Of a stretch of DNA of 64,000 bases, positions 23,347 to 31,931 are shown one piece after another; position 1 is the stretch's first letter; each line of letters begins with the position of its first letter. Source of the DNA: Methylacidiphilum caldifontis. GTDB lineage: Bacteria; Verrucomicrobiota; Verrucomicrobiia; Methylacidiphilales; Methylacidiphilaceae. The translations under genes and the position numbers were made by a program. Under the pieces are notes generated by a model. The model did not search any database. It saw nothing but the letters and a program-made list of their open reading frames with translations, and was not told the origin of the DNA. The DNA lies in the NCBI RefSeq assembly GCF_017310505.1, contig NZ_CP065957.1, forward strand, positions 1,116,001 to 1,180,000. The letters are read 5' to 3'.

Positions 23347-26184
23347 ATGGATTCCTTCATAAAAAGACATATTGGCTCTTCGGAAGAAGAAATTCAGCAG
23401 ATGCTTGATTTCCTTCAACTCAAAAGCTTGGATGAACTGATAGACAAAGTCATTCCTCCCTCTTACCGCACTCATACTGAGCTGCGCCTTCCCAGCGAAA
23501 CTTCCGAAGAGCAAGCCTTAAAAGAGCTTAAAAACATTGGTAACCAAAACAGTTCCTTTCGATATTTCATCGGGATGGGCTATAGCGAAACTACTTGTCC
23601 CATGGTCATTCGGCGAATGATCTTGGAAAACCCAGAGTGGTATACTCCCTATACTCCCTATCAGTCAGAAATTTCTCAAGGACGGCTCGAAGCTTTGCTC
23701 AACTTTCAAACAGTCGTTTGTGAGCTGACGGGGCTACCTATTGCTAATGCTTCACTTCTTGATGAGGCTTCTGCCTGTGTCGAAGCCATGCTCATGTGTA
23801 AGCGGCTTGCTTCAAATAAAAACCGTAATAAATTTTTTCTCTCCAAAGATTGCCATCCTCAAATTCTTTCTGTCATCACTACTCGCTCTTCCCCTTTAGA
23901 GATCGAGCTTGTGATCGATGATTGGAGAAAGACCCATATCGATGAAAGTTTTTTTGGAGCCTTAGTGTCTTACCCGGATACAGCAGGAAGTATTTTTGAT
24001 TATAGCTCTTTTTGTGAAGAACTTCACAAAAAGGATTTGGTTGTCGTTGTCAATACGGATCTTCTGGCTTTAACCCTTTTCAAATCCCCTGGAGAGTTTG
24101 GAGCGGACATTGCAGTAGGTTCCGCTCAAAGATTTGGTCTGCCTCTTTTTTGTGGAGGTCCTCATCCGGCTTTTATATCGGCGAAAAAAGGGATGGAAAG
24201 AAAAATGCCTGGAAGAATTGTGGGCATATCAAAAGATGTCTATGGGAATCCAGCCTTGAGGCTTGCCCTGCAAACACGAGAACAACATATAAGGAGGGAA
24301 AAAGCGACAAGTAATATCTGCACCGCTCAAGTTCTTCCCGCAATTGTTGCTTCTATGTATGCAGCTTATTATGGTGCTGAAGGTCTAAAAGAGATTGCTC
24401 AAAAGATCCTTTCGTATTCTTATTTCCTGTACAAGAGATTTTTGTTGTCAGGATTTTCTCCTTACCCCTTCCCTTTTTTTGATACCCTGAAAATTCCCCT
24501 CGAGGAACAAAGCATTCAAGAAATCAAGAAAAAAGCTATAGCCCAAGGTTACCTCTTCAGAGAGTTTAAGGACAGCCCCGCTTTAGGAATAACTCTTGGG
24601 GAAAAAACGACAATAGAGGATCTGCGTTGCATTTTGAATATTTTTGGCATTAGCAAACAGGACGAGCCGCTTCCTTCTACAGATATAAGCCTACCAGATA
24701 TTCCTATTGCCCTACAGCGACAAACTGAATTTTTAAATTATAAGGTTTTCAAAAACTACCGCACCGAAACAAAACTTAACCGTTACATCAAAAAACTTTC
24801 CTCAAAAGATATCAACCTGACTACCTCTATGATTCCGCTGGGATCTTGTACCATGAAACTCAACCCCGCATCGGCAATGATCCCTATTCTTTGGGACTGT
24901 TTTACAGAACCCCATCCTTTTGCTGGAGAACAGTTTAATAAAGGATATCTGGAGCTGGCCTCTAATCTCAAGCAGTGGCTAGCAGAAATTACGGCCATGG
25001 ATTGTGTTTCTTTACAACCTAACGCCGGCTCCCAGGGAGAATTAGCTGGTCTTATTGCCATTAGAAATTATTTTCAGTCCATGGGTCAGGATCAAAGAAC
25101 GATTTGTCTTATCCCTACTTCTGCTCATGGAACAAATTGTGCCAGTGCTGCTTTAGCTGGACTCAATATCGAGGAAATAAATTGCGATAGCCAAGGTCGG
25201 CTAAATCTAGATGAGTTAGAACAGAAAGCGAAAAAATATGCTTCTAAACTGGCTGTAATGATGATCACTTTTCCCTCTACCTATGGGGTTTTTGAAAAAA
25301 CTCTCATTGAAGCTTCCCAGATCATGCACAGTTATGGTGGTCAAGTTTATCTTGATGGAGCCAATGCTAATGCTTTCTTGGGATTATGTAAACCTGGAGA
25401 ACTTGGGGTGGATGTCTGTCATCTCAACCTCCATAAAACTTTCTGTATTCCTCATGGTGGAGGAGGGCCTGGGGTCGGTCCGATCGCTGTTAAAAAACAC
25501 CTGGAACCCTTCCTGCCTTCAACCCATTTAGAACTGCCAGTCAAAGGTAAAACCGGGCTACTCTGCTCTGCACCCATGGGTAATGCTGGAGTTCTTCCAG
25601 TCAGTTGGATGTACATAAGAATGGCAGGAGCTAAAGGCCTTAAACTATGTGCTCAATTGGCTATCTTAAATGCCAATTACATTGCAAAAAAACTGGCTGG
25701 TGCTTTCACCATCCTTTACAAGGGAGATCTCGGATACGTCGCTCATGAGTTCATTATCGATTTAAGACCCTGGCAAGAATATGGAATAGAAGTCGAGGAT
25801 GTCGCCAAGAGACTTATGGATTATGGTTTTCATGCACCCACCATTTCCTGGCCTGTACATGGGACAATGATGATTGAACCCACAGAGTCGGAATCAAAAG
25901 AAGAACTCGACCGGTTTTGCGAAGCCTTGCTACTTATTCGTAAAGAACTTGAAGACATTAAAAACGGTGTTTATCCTCAAAACAACAATCCCATAAAAAA
26001 TGCTCCTCATCCTCACAGTCTAGTCTGCTCGGATCATTGGCCTTTTCCCTATTCTCGGCAACTTGCAGCTTATCCCGCTCCATGGCAAAAAGAATTTAAA
26101 TACTGGCCTCCCACGGGGAGGATCGATAACGTCTATGGAGATAGAAATTTTGTTTGCTGTATAGAAAAAAGGCTAGCTCTTTGA
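23347..26184 (+). CDS. gcvP: Glycine cleavage system P protein, full-length single chain
   Basis: PLP-dependent glycine decarboxylase. The 945-residue length is the single-chain (proteobacterial/eukaryotic) form, rather than the split GcvPA/GcvPB seen in many thermophiles. The N-terminal half starts FIKRHIGSSEEEIQQML. The C-terminal half holds SMIPLGSCTMKLN, the ISAHGTNCASAALAGL-like segment TSAHGTNCASAALAG, DGANANAFLGLCKPGELG, and the PLP lysine in HLNLHKTFCIPHGGGGPG. Together with gcvT and gcvH it makes a compact gcvTHP operon for glycine catabolism and one-carbon supply. Confidence 0.96.
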   Translation: MDSFIKRHIGSSEEEIQQMLDFLQLKSLDELIDKVIPPSYRTHTELRLPSETSEEQALKELKNIGNQNSSFRYFIGMGYSETTCPMVIRRMILENPEWYTPYTPYQSEISQGRLEALLNFQTVVCELTGLPIANASLLDEASACVEAMLMCKRLASNKNRNKFFLSKDCHPQILSVITTRSSPLEIELVIDDWRKTHIDESFFGALVSYPDTAGSIFDYSSFCEELHKKDLVVVVNTDLLALTLFKSPGEFGADIAVGSAQRFGLPLFCGGPHPAFISAKKGMERKMPGRIVGISKDVYGNPALRLALQTREQHIRREKATSNICTAQVLPAIVASMYAAYYGAEGLKEIAQKILSYSYFLYKRFLLSGFSPYPFPFFDTLKIPLEEQSIQEIKKKAIAQGYLFREFKDSPALGITLGEKTTIEDLRCILNIFGISKQDEPLPSTDISLPDIPIALQRQTEFLNYKVFKNYRTETKLNRYIKKLSSKDINLTTSMIPLGSCTMKLNPASAMIPILWDCFTEPHPFAGEQFNKGYLELASNLKQWLAEITAMDCVSLQPNAGSQGELAGLIAIRNYFQSMGQDQRTICLIPTSAHGTNCASAALAGLNIEEINCDSQGRLNLDELEQKAKKYASKLAVMMITFPSTYGVFEKTLIEASQIMHSYGGQVYLDGANANAFLGLCKPGELGVDVCHLNLHKTFCIPHGGGGPGVGPIAVKKHLEPFLPSTHLELPVKGKTGLLCSAPMGNAGVLPVSWMYIRMAGAKGLKLCAQLAILNANYIAKKLAGAFTILYKGDLGYVAHEFIIDLRPWQEYGIEVEDVAKRLMDYGFHAPTISWPVHGTMMIEPTESESKEELDRFCEALLLIRKELEDIKNGVYPQNNNPIKNAPHPHSLVCSDHWPFPYSRQLAAYPAPWQKEFKYWPPTGRIDNVYGDRNFVCCIEKRLAL

Positions 26185-26253
26185 TTCCCAATTTCTTTAT
26201 TCTTTTTTCTGCTTTCTATTCCTTTACTTTGGGAGTTGAAATTTTGTCTTTTT

Positions 26254-27237
26254 ATGAGCGATAAATCCTCCACGGCCAAGAGAAAGAAAAATTGGCTTTC
26301 GATCTTTTTACGCTCAGCTGTTTCAACAGGAATTCTCTCTTTTCTTTTTTTTAAAGTTGATTGGACAAAAATAACAAGCGTAGTCGAACGATCCAATCCT
26401 ATCGATATCGTTCTGGGCATTTTTTTTGGTGGATGCCAAGTTTTTTTTTCCGCTGTGCGCTGGAAGATCTTGTTGCAAACCCAGGAAATCTTTATTCCCA
26501 TGTTTAAGGCTTTTGAACTGACATTGATCGGACAATTTTTCAATGCTTTTCTGCTGGGCTCTACGGGCGGAGATATCGTTCGCATTTACTATATTGTGAA
26601 GTTGTACCCTGAAAAAAAAACTGCGGGTTCCCTTTCCGTTATTTATGATCGGGTAATAGGCCTAGTTGGTTTAATTTTAATTGGGCAACTCTTAGCCCTT
26701 AACTTTTTTAAACTGTTTGAAGCCCATCCTATTACCCGTCACGCTGTCTGGCTGTTTTTCTCCATCTCTCTGTTTATTCTATTTCTTTTTGGGCTGATCC
26801 TGTTCTTCCCGAATATCTTTTCTTTCGATAAAAGAAAAAAGAAAACGATAAGCTTATTTTCAAAACAGAACTTAAATAATCTCATTGATGCTATAAGCCG
26901 TTACCGGCACGGGAAAAAAGAGAATTTTATGGCTCTCTGCTACTCGGTCATTAGTCATGGATCGACTTTGATCATGGCATATTGTGCCACCCGTTCACTT
27001 CATCTCGATATTCCTTTTTTATTTCTTGCATCCATTCTTGCCATAGTCAGTGTTCTTATTTCCATTCCTGTGACAATATCAGGGCTAGGAGTCAGAGAAG
27101 GACTGATCGTTGTTTTTTTCCAGCTATTGGGGATCAAAGCGGAGCCCGCATTAAGCTTTTCTCTTCTTGTTTTTGCAATGAGCGTTTTCTGGAGCCTCGT
27201 TGGGGGTATCGTGTATTTACGCTACAAAAAACCTTAG
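26254..27237 (+). CDS. Lysylphosphatidylglycerol-synthase-like (UPF0104) membrane protein
   Basis: A 327-residue polytopic membrane protein of the LPG synthase transmembrane-region family. Without the C-terminal synthase domain it may act as a lipid or glycolipid flippase-like protein. Recognisable features are LIGQFFNAFLLGSTGGDIVRIYYI (about residues 93-116), the SVIYDRVIGLVGLILIG helix, and PVTISGLGVREGLIVVFF near the end. All are conserved in UPF0104. A TTG at 26236 right after GGGAG is in frame, but the ATG at 26254 is used here. It lies 70 bases after gcvP and 20 before the nucleotidyltransferase gene. Confidence 0.82.
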   Translation: MSDKSSTAKRKKNWLSIFLRSAVSTGILSFLFFKVDWTKITSVVERSNPIDIVLGIFFGGCQVFFSAVRWKILLQTQEIFIPMFKAFELTLIGQFFNAFLLGSTGGDIVRIYYIVKLYPEKKTAGSLSVIYDRVIGLVGLILIGQLLALNFFKLFEAHPITRHAVWLFFSISLFILFLFGLILFFPNIFSFDKRKKKTISLFSKQNLNNLIDAISRYRHGKKENFMALCYSVISHGSTLIMAYCATRSLHLDIPFLFLASILAIVSVLISIPVTISGLGVREGLIVVFFQLLGIKAEPALSFSLLVFAMSVFWSLVGGIVYLRYKKP

Positions 27238-27257
27238 ACTCATGATACAATTTTCCA

Positions 27258-28598
27258 ATGAGAGAAGAAGCCATTCGGATCGTGCGCATCCTTCAAAAGG
27301 CTGGCTTTATTGCTTTTTTTGCAGGAGGGTGTGTAAGGGATATCCTGCTCAAAAAGGAACCCCATGACATCGACATAGCAACATCAGCGACTCCCGATGA
27401 AATTCAAAACCTATTTCAAGAAAAAGCTACAGGACTTACTGGCAAATCCTTCGGAGTTATTCGGGTAAAATCTGGAGCTCATTTCTTTGAAGTAGCTACA
27501 TTCCGAACCGATATCGGATCAGAGGGAGGAAGATGGCCACAGGCAATCAAATTTTCAACACCCGAAGAAGATGCTCTAAGGAGGGATTTTACAATTAATG
27601 GAATTTTTTATGATCCCCTTGCCAATAAAATCATCGATTATGTTGGGGGGAAAGAAGATATTGAAAAAAAAGTAATAAGAGCTATTGGAGATCCCCAAAA
27701 AAGATTTGAAGAAGATCATCTCCGTATGCTCAGGGCGATCAGGTTTGCCGTAAGCCTCGGATTTGAAATAGAAGAAAAGACTTGGAAAGCCATTCAAATT
27801 TCTGCTCATAATATTATTCACATAAGTGCCGAAAGAATAAGAGAAGAACTGGATAAAATCTTTACCAGTTCTAATCCCTCCAGAGGATTAGATCTTCTTG
27901 ATCAAAGTGGTCTTTTGTATATTATCCTTCCTGAAATTTATAACTTGCACGGAGTAGAACAACCCAAGGAGTTTCACCCTGAGGGAGATGCCTTTAATCA
28001 CGTTCGACTCCTATTAAGCCATCTTCATCATCCCAGCCTTGAGCTTTCCTTAGCTGCCCTTTTCCATGACGTAGGGAAAGCTGTTACTTTTAGTCGGGAC
28101 ACAACCGGCCAGATCCATTTTTACGGTCATGAAATAGTTGGCGCCCAGATAACAGAAAAAATCATGACCCGGTTGAGATATAGCAAGGATATCATAAAGA
28201 AAGTTGTCGAGTGCGTAAAAAATCATATGTCATTTAAAGATGTCCCAAAAATGAAAAAATCCACACTTAAAAAACTGATATTAAGACCGACTTTCCCCAT
28301 AGAACTTGAATTGCATCGAATAGACTGCTTATCTTCGCATGGGAATCTTTCTATTTATAATTTTCTTAATGAAATAAAAGGACAGTACACTGCCGAAAAC
28401 TTAGCTCCACCTAAACTCATCACGGGTTATGATTTGATTGCTTTAGGGATACAGCCAGGAAAGAGAGTTGGTGAAATCTTAGAGCTTATTCGGGAAGCCC
28501 AATTAGAAGACAAAATTTCTTCACGTACTGAAGCCCTATTAATGGCAGAAGATCTTGTTCGCAACGAACAAGTTAAAAAAATCAATAATTTTAAATAA
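27258..28598 (+). CDS. CCA tRNA nucleotidyltransferase / poly(A) polymerase family with HD domain
   Basis: A class II nucleotidyltransferase that probably adds or repairs the CCA end of tRNAs. The N-terminal head contains AGGCVRDILLKKEPHDIDIAT (about residues 22-41, with the GG and DxD motifs), the RRDFTINGIFYDP motif and EDHLRMLRAIRFA. The C-terminal part carries an HD phosphohydrolase domain (SLAALFHDVGKAVTF, then HEIVGAQI), as in CCA enzymes with 2'-phosphodiesterase or phosphatase activity. CCA addition versus polyadenylation cannot be settled by eye. Length 446 is normal. Confidence 0.88.
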   Translation: MREEAIRIVRILQKAGFIAFFAGGCVRDILLKKEPHDIDIATSATPDEIQNLFQEKATGLTGKSFGVIRVKSGAHFFEVATFRTDIGSEGGRWPQAIKFSTPEEDALRRDFTINGIFYDPLANKIIDYVGGKEDIEKKVIRAIGDPQKRFEEDHLRMLRAIRFAVSLGFEIEEKTWKAIQISAHNIIHISAERIREELDKIFTSSNPSRGLDLLDQSGLLYIILPEIYNLHGVEQPKEFHPEGDAFNHVRLLLSHLHHPSLELSLAALFHDVGKAVTFSRDTTGQIHFYGHEIVGAQITEKIMTRLRYSKDIIKKVVECVKNHMSFKDVPKMKKSTLKKLILRPTFPIELELHRIDCLSSHGNLSIYNFLNEIKGQYTAENLAPPKLITGYDLIALGIQPGKRVGEILELIREAQLEDKISSRTEALLMAEDLVRNEQVKKINNFK

Positions 28599-28693
28599 AC
28601 AATATTTTTGCTTTTTATTTTTTTATTTTGTTCTATATATTCATTGACTAATTATTTATAGTCACAGTAAACTTTAATTAAAAAGGAGAAATT

Positions 28694-28999
28694 ATGGCAA
28701 ACGAAGAAAAAAAGCAGGTTAGATTTAATAAGGCAAATTTAGTTGAAGTTGTCCAAAAAAATATGGGCAAAGATACAACTAAGGCTTTAGCTGAGAAATC
28801 GGTTGATGCTGTCATCAATGGTCTGAAGACTGGAGTATTAAAAAATGGAATCGTGCAGTTAATCGGTTTTGGAACCTTCCGAGTTATTACAAGAAAAGCT
28901 AGGACAGGCGTCAACCCCAAAACTGGAGAAAAAATTAAAATTAAAGCCTCAAAAACGGTCCGTTTCTCTCCCGGTAAAGAATTAAAAGAAAAGTTGTAA
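28694..28999 (+). CDS. hup: HU-family DNA-binding protein
   Basis: A 101-residue histone-like protein that bends DNA as a dimer. The helices NKANLVEVVQKNMG and ALAEKSVDAVINGLKTG lead to the HU signature GFGTFRVITRKARTGVNPKT (about residues 57-76), where the DNA-binding arm carries the conserved NP, and end in VRFSPGKELKEKL. A strong ribosome binding site (AAAGGAGAA) precedes the ATG. It is alone between the nucleotidyltransferase and an 880-base gap. A terminator-like hairpin lies about 170 bases downstream. Confidence 0.95.
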   Translation: MANEEKKQVRFNKANLVEVVQKNMGKDTTKALAEKSVDAVINGLKTGVLKNGIVQLIGFGTFRVITRKARTGVNPKTGEKIKIKASKTVRFSPGKELKEKL

Positions 29000-29121
29000 T
29001 CAGTTTTCTACGGGAATCGTATTTCATTACAGTCAAAGAGAGGGGGGGTGGATTTGTTAATTTATAACTCATAGTAAGCATTTACTGACATATTTTATTA
29101 ATTTACATTTATAATAAATAT

Positions 29122-29136
29122 AAAGTTGTTGATAAG
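29122..29136. repeat. 15-base direct repeat, copy 1, containing a DnaA-box-like 9-mer
   Basis: AAAGTTGTTGATAAG occurs here and again at 29413-29427, in the same orientation. On the complementary strand it contains TTATCAACA, one mismatch from the DnaA-box consensus TTATCCACA. This copy also forms TTGATAA-GGTT-TTATCAA with the bases that follow (29128-29145). Confidence 0.45.
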
Positions 29137-29170
29137 GTTTTATCAAAATAGGATTTATAAAATTAGTAAC

Positions 29171-29213
29171 GCGGGAAACAACCACCCCCTTGTTTTTTTC
29201 CCGTCTTTTTTTA
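29171..29213 (+). terminator. Terminator-like hairpin downstream of HU
   Basis: GCGGGAAACAA (29171-29181) can pair with TTGTTTTTTTCCCGT (29190-29204) with a bulge in the T run. A CTTTTTTTATC tail follows. It is 170 bases beyond the HU stop, so either HU has a long 3' untranslated region or a small transcript lies between. Confidence 0.4.
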
Positions 29214-29412
29214 TCATTCTTTTTAATCATTAACATTTTTTTGTAGTTTAAAAAATCACGACTGATTAATATAACATTTTTAGAGGGAGTGTTTTCTTAT
29301 TCAACATTGCTCTTCTCTCTCTAAAAGAATGGCTATTCGTCATTCTTCTTAATGAGTTGACAACTGCTGTTGTTTTTTCCCAGCTACCAACTCTGACCAC
29401 CTACGGAGAAGG

Positions 29413-29427
29413 AAAGTTGTTGATAAG
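29413..29427. repeat. 15-base direct repeat, copy 2
   Basis: Identical to the repeat at 29122-29136 (AAAGTTGTTGATAAG), 276 bases further on. It is not inside any recognised gene. Confidence 0.45.
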
Positions 29428-29538
29428 TCCCTGAGCACAAGCAGAGAGCGCTTTGTGTGGGCTTTTCTGTAGGAGTCAACCAGTAAATTTGCAACTAACA
29501 AAAAAGAAAGTACTCAAGAAGAGAGATGCGAAGTGTGC

Positions 29539-29715
29539 TCAGCCGTTCAAAGGAGCAGCACCTATAACTGCACCAACTCTATCTTTTGCTATGGTTGTTT
29601 TTATACCATGATAAAAACTAATCAAGATTAAACTGGTATATATTTCTATGACCACTGCACGCAAAGTAGGCGATAGCGAGCCGATTTTCGTTGTTACCTC
29701 ATAGATCTCATCCAT
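29539..29715 (-). CDS. Small ORF, 58 residues, possibly a gene remnant
   Basis: Minus-strand ATG 29715 opens 58 codons to TGA at 29539, with AAAGG about 10 bases upstream. The translation is protein-like rather than low-complexity: MDEIYEVTTKIGSLSPTLRA, then IEIYTSLILISFYHG and KDRVGAVIGAAPLNG. The frame also stays open 17 codons upstream of the ATG, reading RIRIGFYKERQRLLE, which hints at the tail of a longer, now broken gene. No family was recognised. Confidence 0.3.
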   Translation of the reverse strand: MDEIYEVTTKIGSLSPTLRAVVIEIYTSLILISFYHGIKTTIAKDRVGAVIGAAPLNG

Positions 29716-29825
29716 CTCTAATAGCCTTTGTCTTTCCTTGTAAAATCCAATACGAATCCGAAAACATTATCTTGTCAATATTGAGTTAAAGACGTAAACC
29801 GGCATTCTTCATCAGATTGGCAAAC

Positions 29826-29865
29826 CATAAAAAAAACAAGCCAGGAAATACATCCTGGCTTGTTT
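29826..29865 (-). terminator. Rho-independent terminator of the dnaK-groES-groEL operon
   Basis: Perfect 13-bp arms AAACAAGCCAGGA (29834-29846) and TCCTGGCTTGTTT (29853-29865) enclose a 6-base loop. On the minus strand they are followed by TTTTTTTTATG. It lies 16 bases beyond the groEL stop. Confidence 0.9.
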
Positions 29866-29880
29866 GGATAAGGGATTAAA

Positions 29881-31515
29881 TTAATACTCCATATCACCCA
29901 TTCCTCCAGCACCGGGAGGGGTCATCGGTTTCTTTTCCTTCTCAGGAATTTCAGTCACCATGGCCTCAGTTGTAAGGAGTAAACCAGCAATCGAAGCTGC
30001 GTTTTCAAGAGCTGTCCTCGTCACCTTTGTCGGATCAACGATCCCAGCTTCGAACATATCCACATAGCAACGGCTGGCTACATCAAATCCTTCATTGCCT
30101 TTCTTGGATTTGACTTCGTTGACAATGACACTCCCCTCTAACCCTGCATTGTCCGCAAGGGTTTTCAGAGGATATTCTAGGGCCTTGGAAACGATATTAG
30201 CTCCAATCTGCTCATCTCCTTTTAAAGAAAGGCCTTCAATCGCTTTCTGACATCTAAGGAGAGCAACCCCACCACCGGGAACAATACCCTCTTCCACAGC
30301 TGCTCGCGTTGCATGCAGAGCATCTTCAACCCTGGCTTTCTTTTCTTTAAGCTCGGTTTCAGTAGCCGCACCCACCTGTATAACAGCAACTCCACCCGCT
30401 AATTTAGCGAGTCTTTCTTGGAGTTTTTCCCGATCGTAATCAGAGGTCGTTTCCTCGATCTGTCTTTTGATTTGACTTATTCTCCCTTTTATCTCGCTAC
30501 TGGATCCTGCCCCTTCGATAATCGTTGTATTTTCTTTCTCAACGATGACTCTCTTTGCTCTTCCAAGATCTTCAAGCTGAACATTTTCTAGCTTTATTCC
30601 CAGATCTTCAGTTAAGCAACGACCACCGGTTAAAATAGCGATATCTTCAAGCATCGCTTTCCGCCTGTCGCCAAATCCAGGAGCTTTTACCGCACATACT
30701 TGCAATGTACCCCTTAACTTGTTGACAACGAGGGTAGCCAAAGCTTCTCCCTCAACATCTTCTGCAATAATCAACAAGGGTTTACCCGCCTTGGCTATCT
30801 TTTCAAGGAGTGGTAAAAGATCCTTAAGATTGGAAATCTTCTTTTCATGGATCAAAATGTAGGCATTTTCCAACACCGCCTCAAGCTCTTCAGCATTGGT
30901 CACAAAATAGGGAGAAATATAACCTCTGTCGAACTGCATGCCTTCAACCACTTCAAGGGTAGTTTCAATATGCTTGGCTTCTTCGACAGTGACTGTCCCA
31001 TCTTTACCCACTTTGTCTAGGGCATCAGCGATAATTTCACCAATTGAAGTATCCCAATTTGCGGAAACAGTGGCTACTTGCTTGATTTCTTCCTTACCCT
31101 TGACAATATGGGATATTTCCTTCAGCTGTTTGACTACGGCATGTACAGCTTTGTCAATACCCCGCTTAAGATCCATGGGATTAGCCCCTGCTGTTACATT
31201 CTTTAAGCCTTCCTTATAGATGGATTCAGCGAGAACGGTGGCCGTCGTTGTTCCATCACCGGCAACATCACTTGTTTTCGATGCTACCTCTTTTACAAGC
31301 TGCGCTCCCATGTTTTCCCAAGGATCTTCCAACTCTATTTCTTTAGCTACGGTCACACCGTCTTTAGTGATTGTCGGAGAACCGAATTTCTTGTCGAGAA
31401 TCACATTGCGACCAGCGGGACCAAGCGTGCTCTTCACCGCTTTACTTAACTTTTCAACACCACGCAATAGAGCATGCCTAGCAGATTCATCAAAGATCAA
31501 TTGTTTGGCAGCCAT
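29881..31515 (-). CDS. groEL: Chaperonin GroEL (60 kDa)
   Basis: The tetradecameric ATP-driven folding chamber. The sequence begins [20 protein letters not shown] and contains [20 protein letters not shown], the nucleotide-binding [16 protein letters not shown] (about residues 84-99), the apical [20 protein letters not shown], the equatorial [14 protein letters not shown] and a GGMGDMEY tail. Length 544 is standard. A very strong ribosome binding site (AAAGGAGGT) precedes the ATG. It follows groES by 21 bases on the minus strand. No CIRCE inverted repeat was seen upstream of the operon. Confidence 0.98.
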   Translation of the reverse strand: MAAKQLIFDESARHALLRGVEKLSKAVKSTLGPAGRNVILDKKFGSPTITKDGVTVAKEIELEDPWENMGAQLVKEVASKTSDVAGDGTTTATVLAESIYKEGLKNVTAGANPMDLKRGIDKAVHAVVKQLKEISHIVKGKEEIKQVATVSANWDTSIGEIIADALDKVGKDGTVTVEEAKHIETTLEVVEGMQFDRGYISPYFVTNAEELEAVLENAYILIHEKKISNLKDLLPLLEKIAKAGKPLLIIAEDVEGEALATLVVNKLRGTLQVCAVKAPGFGDRRKAMLEDIAILTGGRCLTEDLGIKLENVQLEDLGRAKRVIVEKENTTIIEGAGSSSEIKGRISQIKRQIEETTSDYDREKLQERLAKLAGGVAVIQVGAATETELKEKKARVEDALHATRAAVEEGIVPGGGVALLRCQKAIEGLSLKGDEQIGANIVSKALEYPLKTLADNAGLEGSVIVNEVKSKKGNEGFDVASRCYVDMFEAGIVDPTKVTRTALENAASIAGLLLTTEAMVTEIPEKEKKPMTPPGAGGMGDMEY

Positions 31516-31536
31516 TGATTACCTCCTTTCTTTATT

Positions 31537-31836
31537 TTATCCTTCAATAATGGCTAAAATGTCATCTTCGCGAAGAATCTGAAAGGATTCTCCATCGATT
31601 TTTACTTCTGTTCCACCATACTTACTAATAAGGACCTTATCTCCTTTTTTCACTTCGATAGGAATCCTTTTCCCGTTTTCATCCAATTTTCCAGGACCAA
31701 CAGCGATAACCGTTGCTTCCTGTGGTTTTTCTTTGGCTGTATCCGGAATGATGATCCCACCTTTTCTTACTTCTTGTTCTTCGATGAGCTTAACTAAAAC
31801 ACGCTCACCCAAAGGACGAATTTTCGGTTCAACCAT
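31537..31836 (-). CDS. groES: Co-chaperonin GroES (10 kDa)
   Basis: The heptameric lid of Gro[22 protein letters not shown] opens the protein, the mobile loop is [16 protein letters not shown] (about residues 26-41), and the [20 protein letters not shown] and [15 protein letters not shown] segments are canonical. Length 99. A near-perfect ribosome binding site (AAAGGAGGTAAAG) precedes the ATG. It lies between dnaK (95 bases upstream) and groEL. Confidence 0.98.
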   Translation of the reverse strand: MVEPKIRPLGERVLVKLIEEQEVRKGGIIIPDTAKEKPQEATVIAVGPGKLDENGKRIPIEVKKGDKVLISKYGGTEVKIDGESFQILREDDILAIIEG

Positions 31837-31931
31837 CTTTACCTCCTTTCATAAATTTCGTTCTTTTAAATCCTTAAACAAAATTTTTTTGTTTTTAAGC
31901 TGCTTTTCAAAACCAATCGAAAAACCCTGCT

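Larger units (their letters stand above)
29000..29880. other. 880-base interval between HU and groEL
   Basis: No known gene family was recognised here. It holds a terminator-like hairpin (29171-29213), two copies of a 15-base repeat (29122 and 29413), a very AT-rich stretch (about 29080-29290), a 58-codon minus-strand ORF (29539-29715) and the groEL terminator (29826-29865). GGGGGTGG at 29044-29051 is complementary to CCACCCCC at 29183-29190. Confidence 0.6.

Noticed and set aside
29660-29700. GGCGATAGCGAGCC, resembling the 5' half of a fluoride aptamer
   Set aside because: The loop lacks AUGG, no matching P2-UGAU-CUCCUAC half follows, and it lies inside a small ORF on the other strand.
30938-31582. 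Long plus-strand frames opposite groEL
   Set aside because: They are serine-rich antisense shadows of the conserved chaperonin gene.
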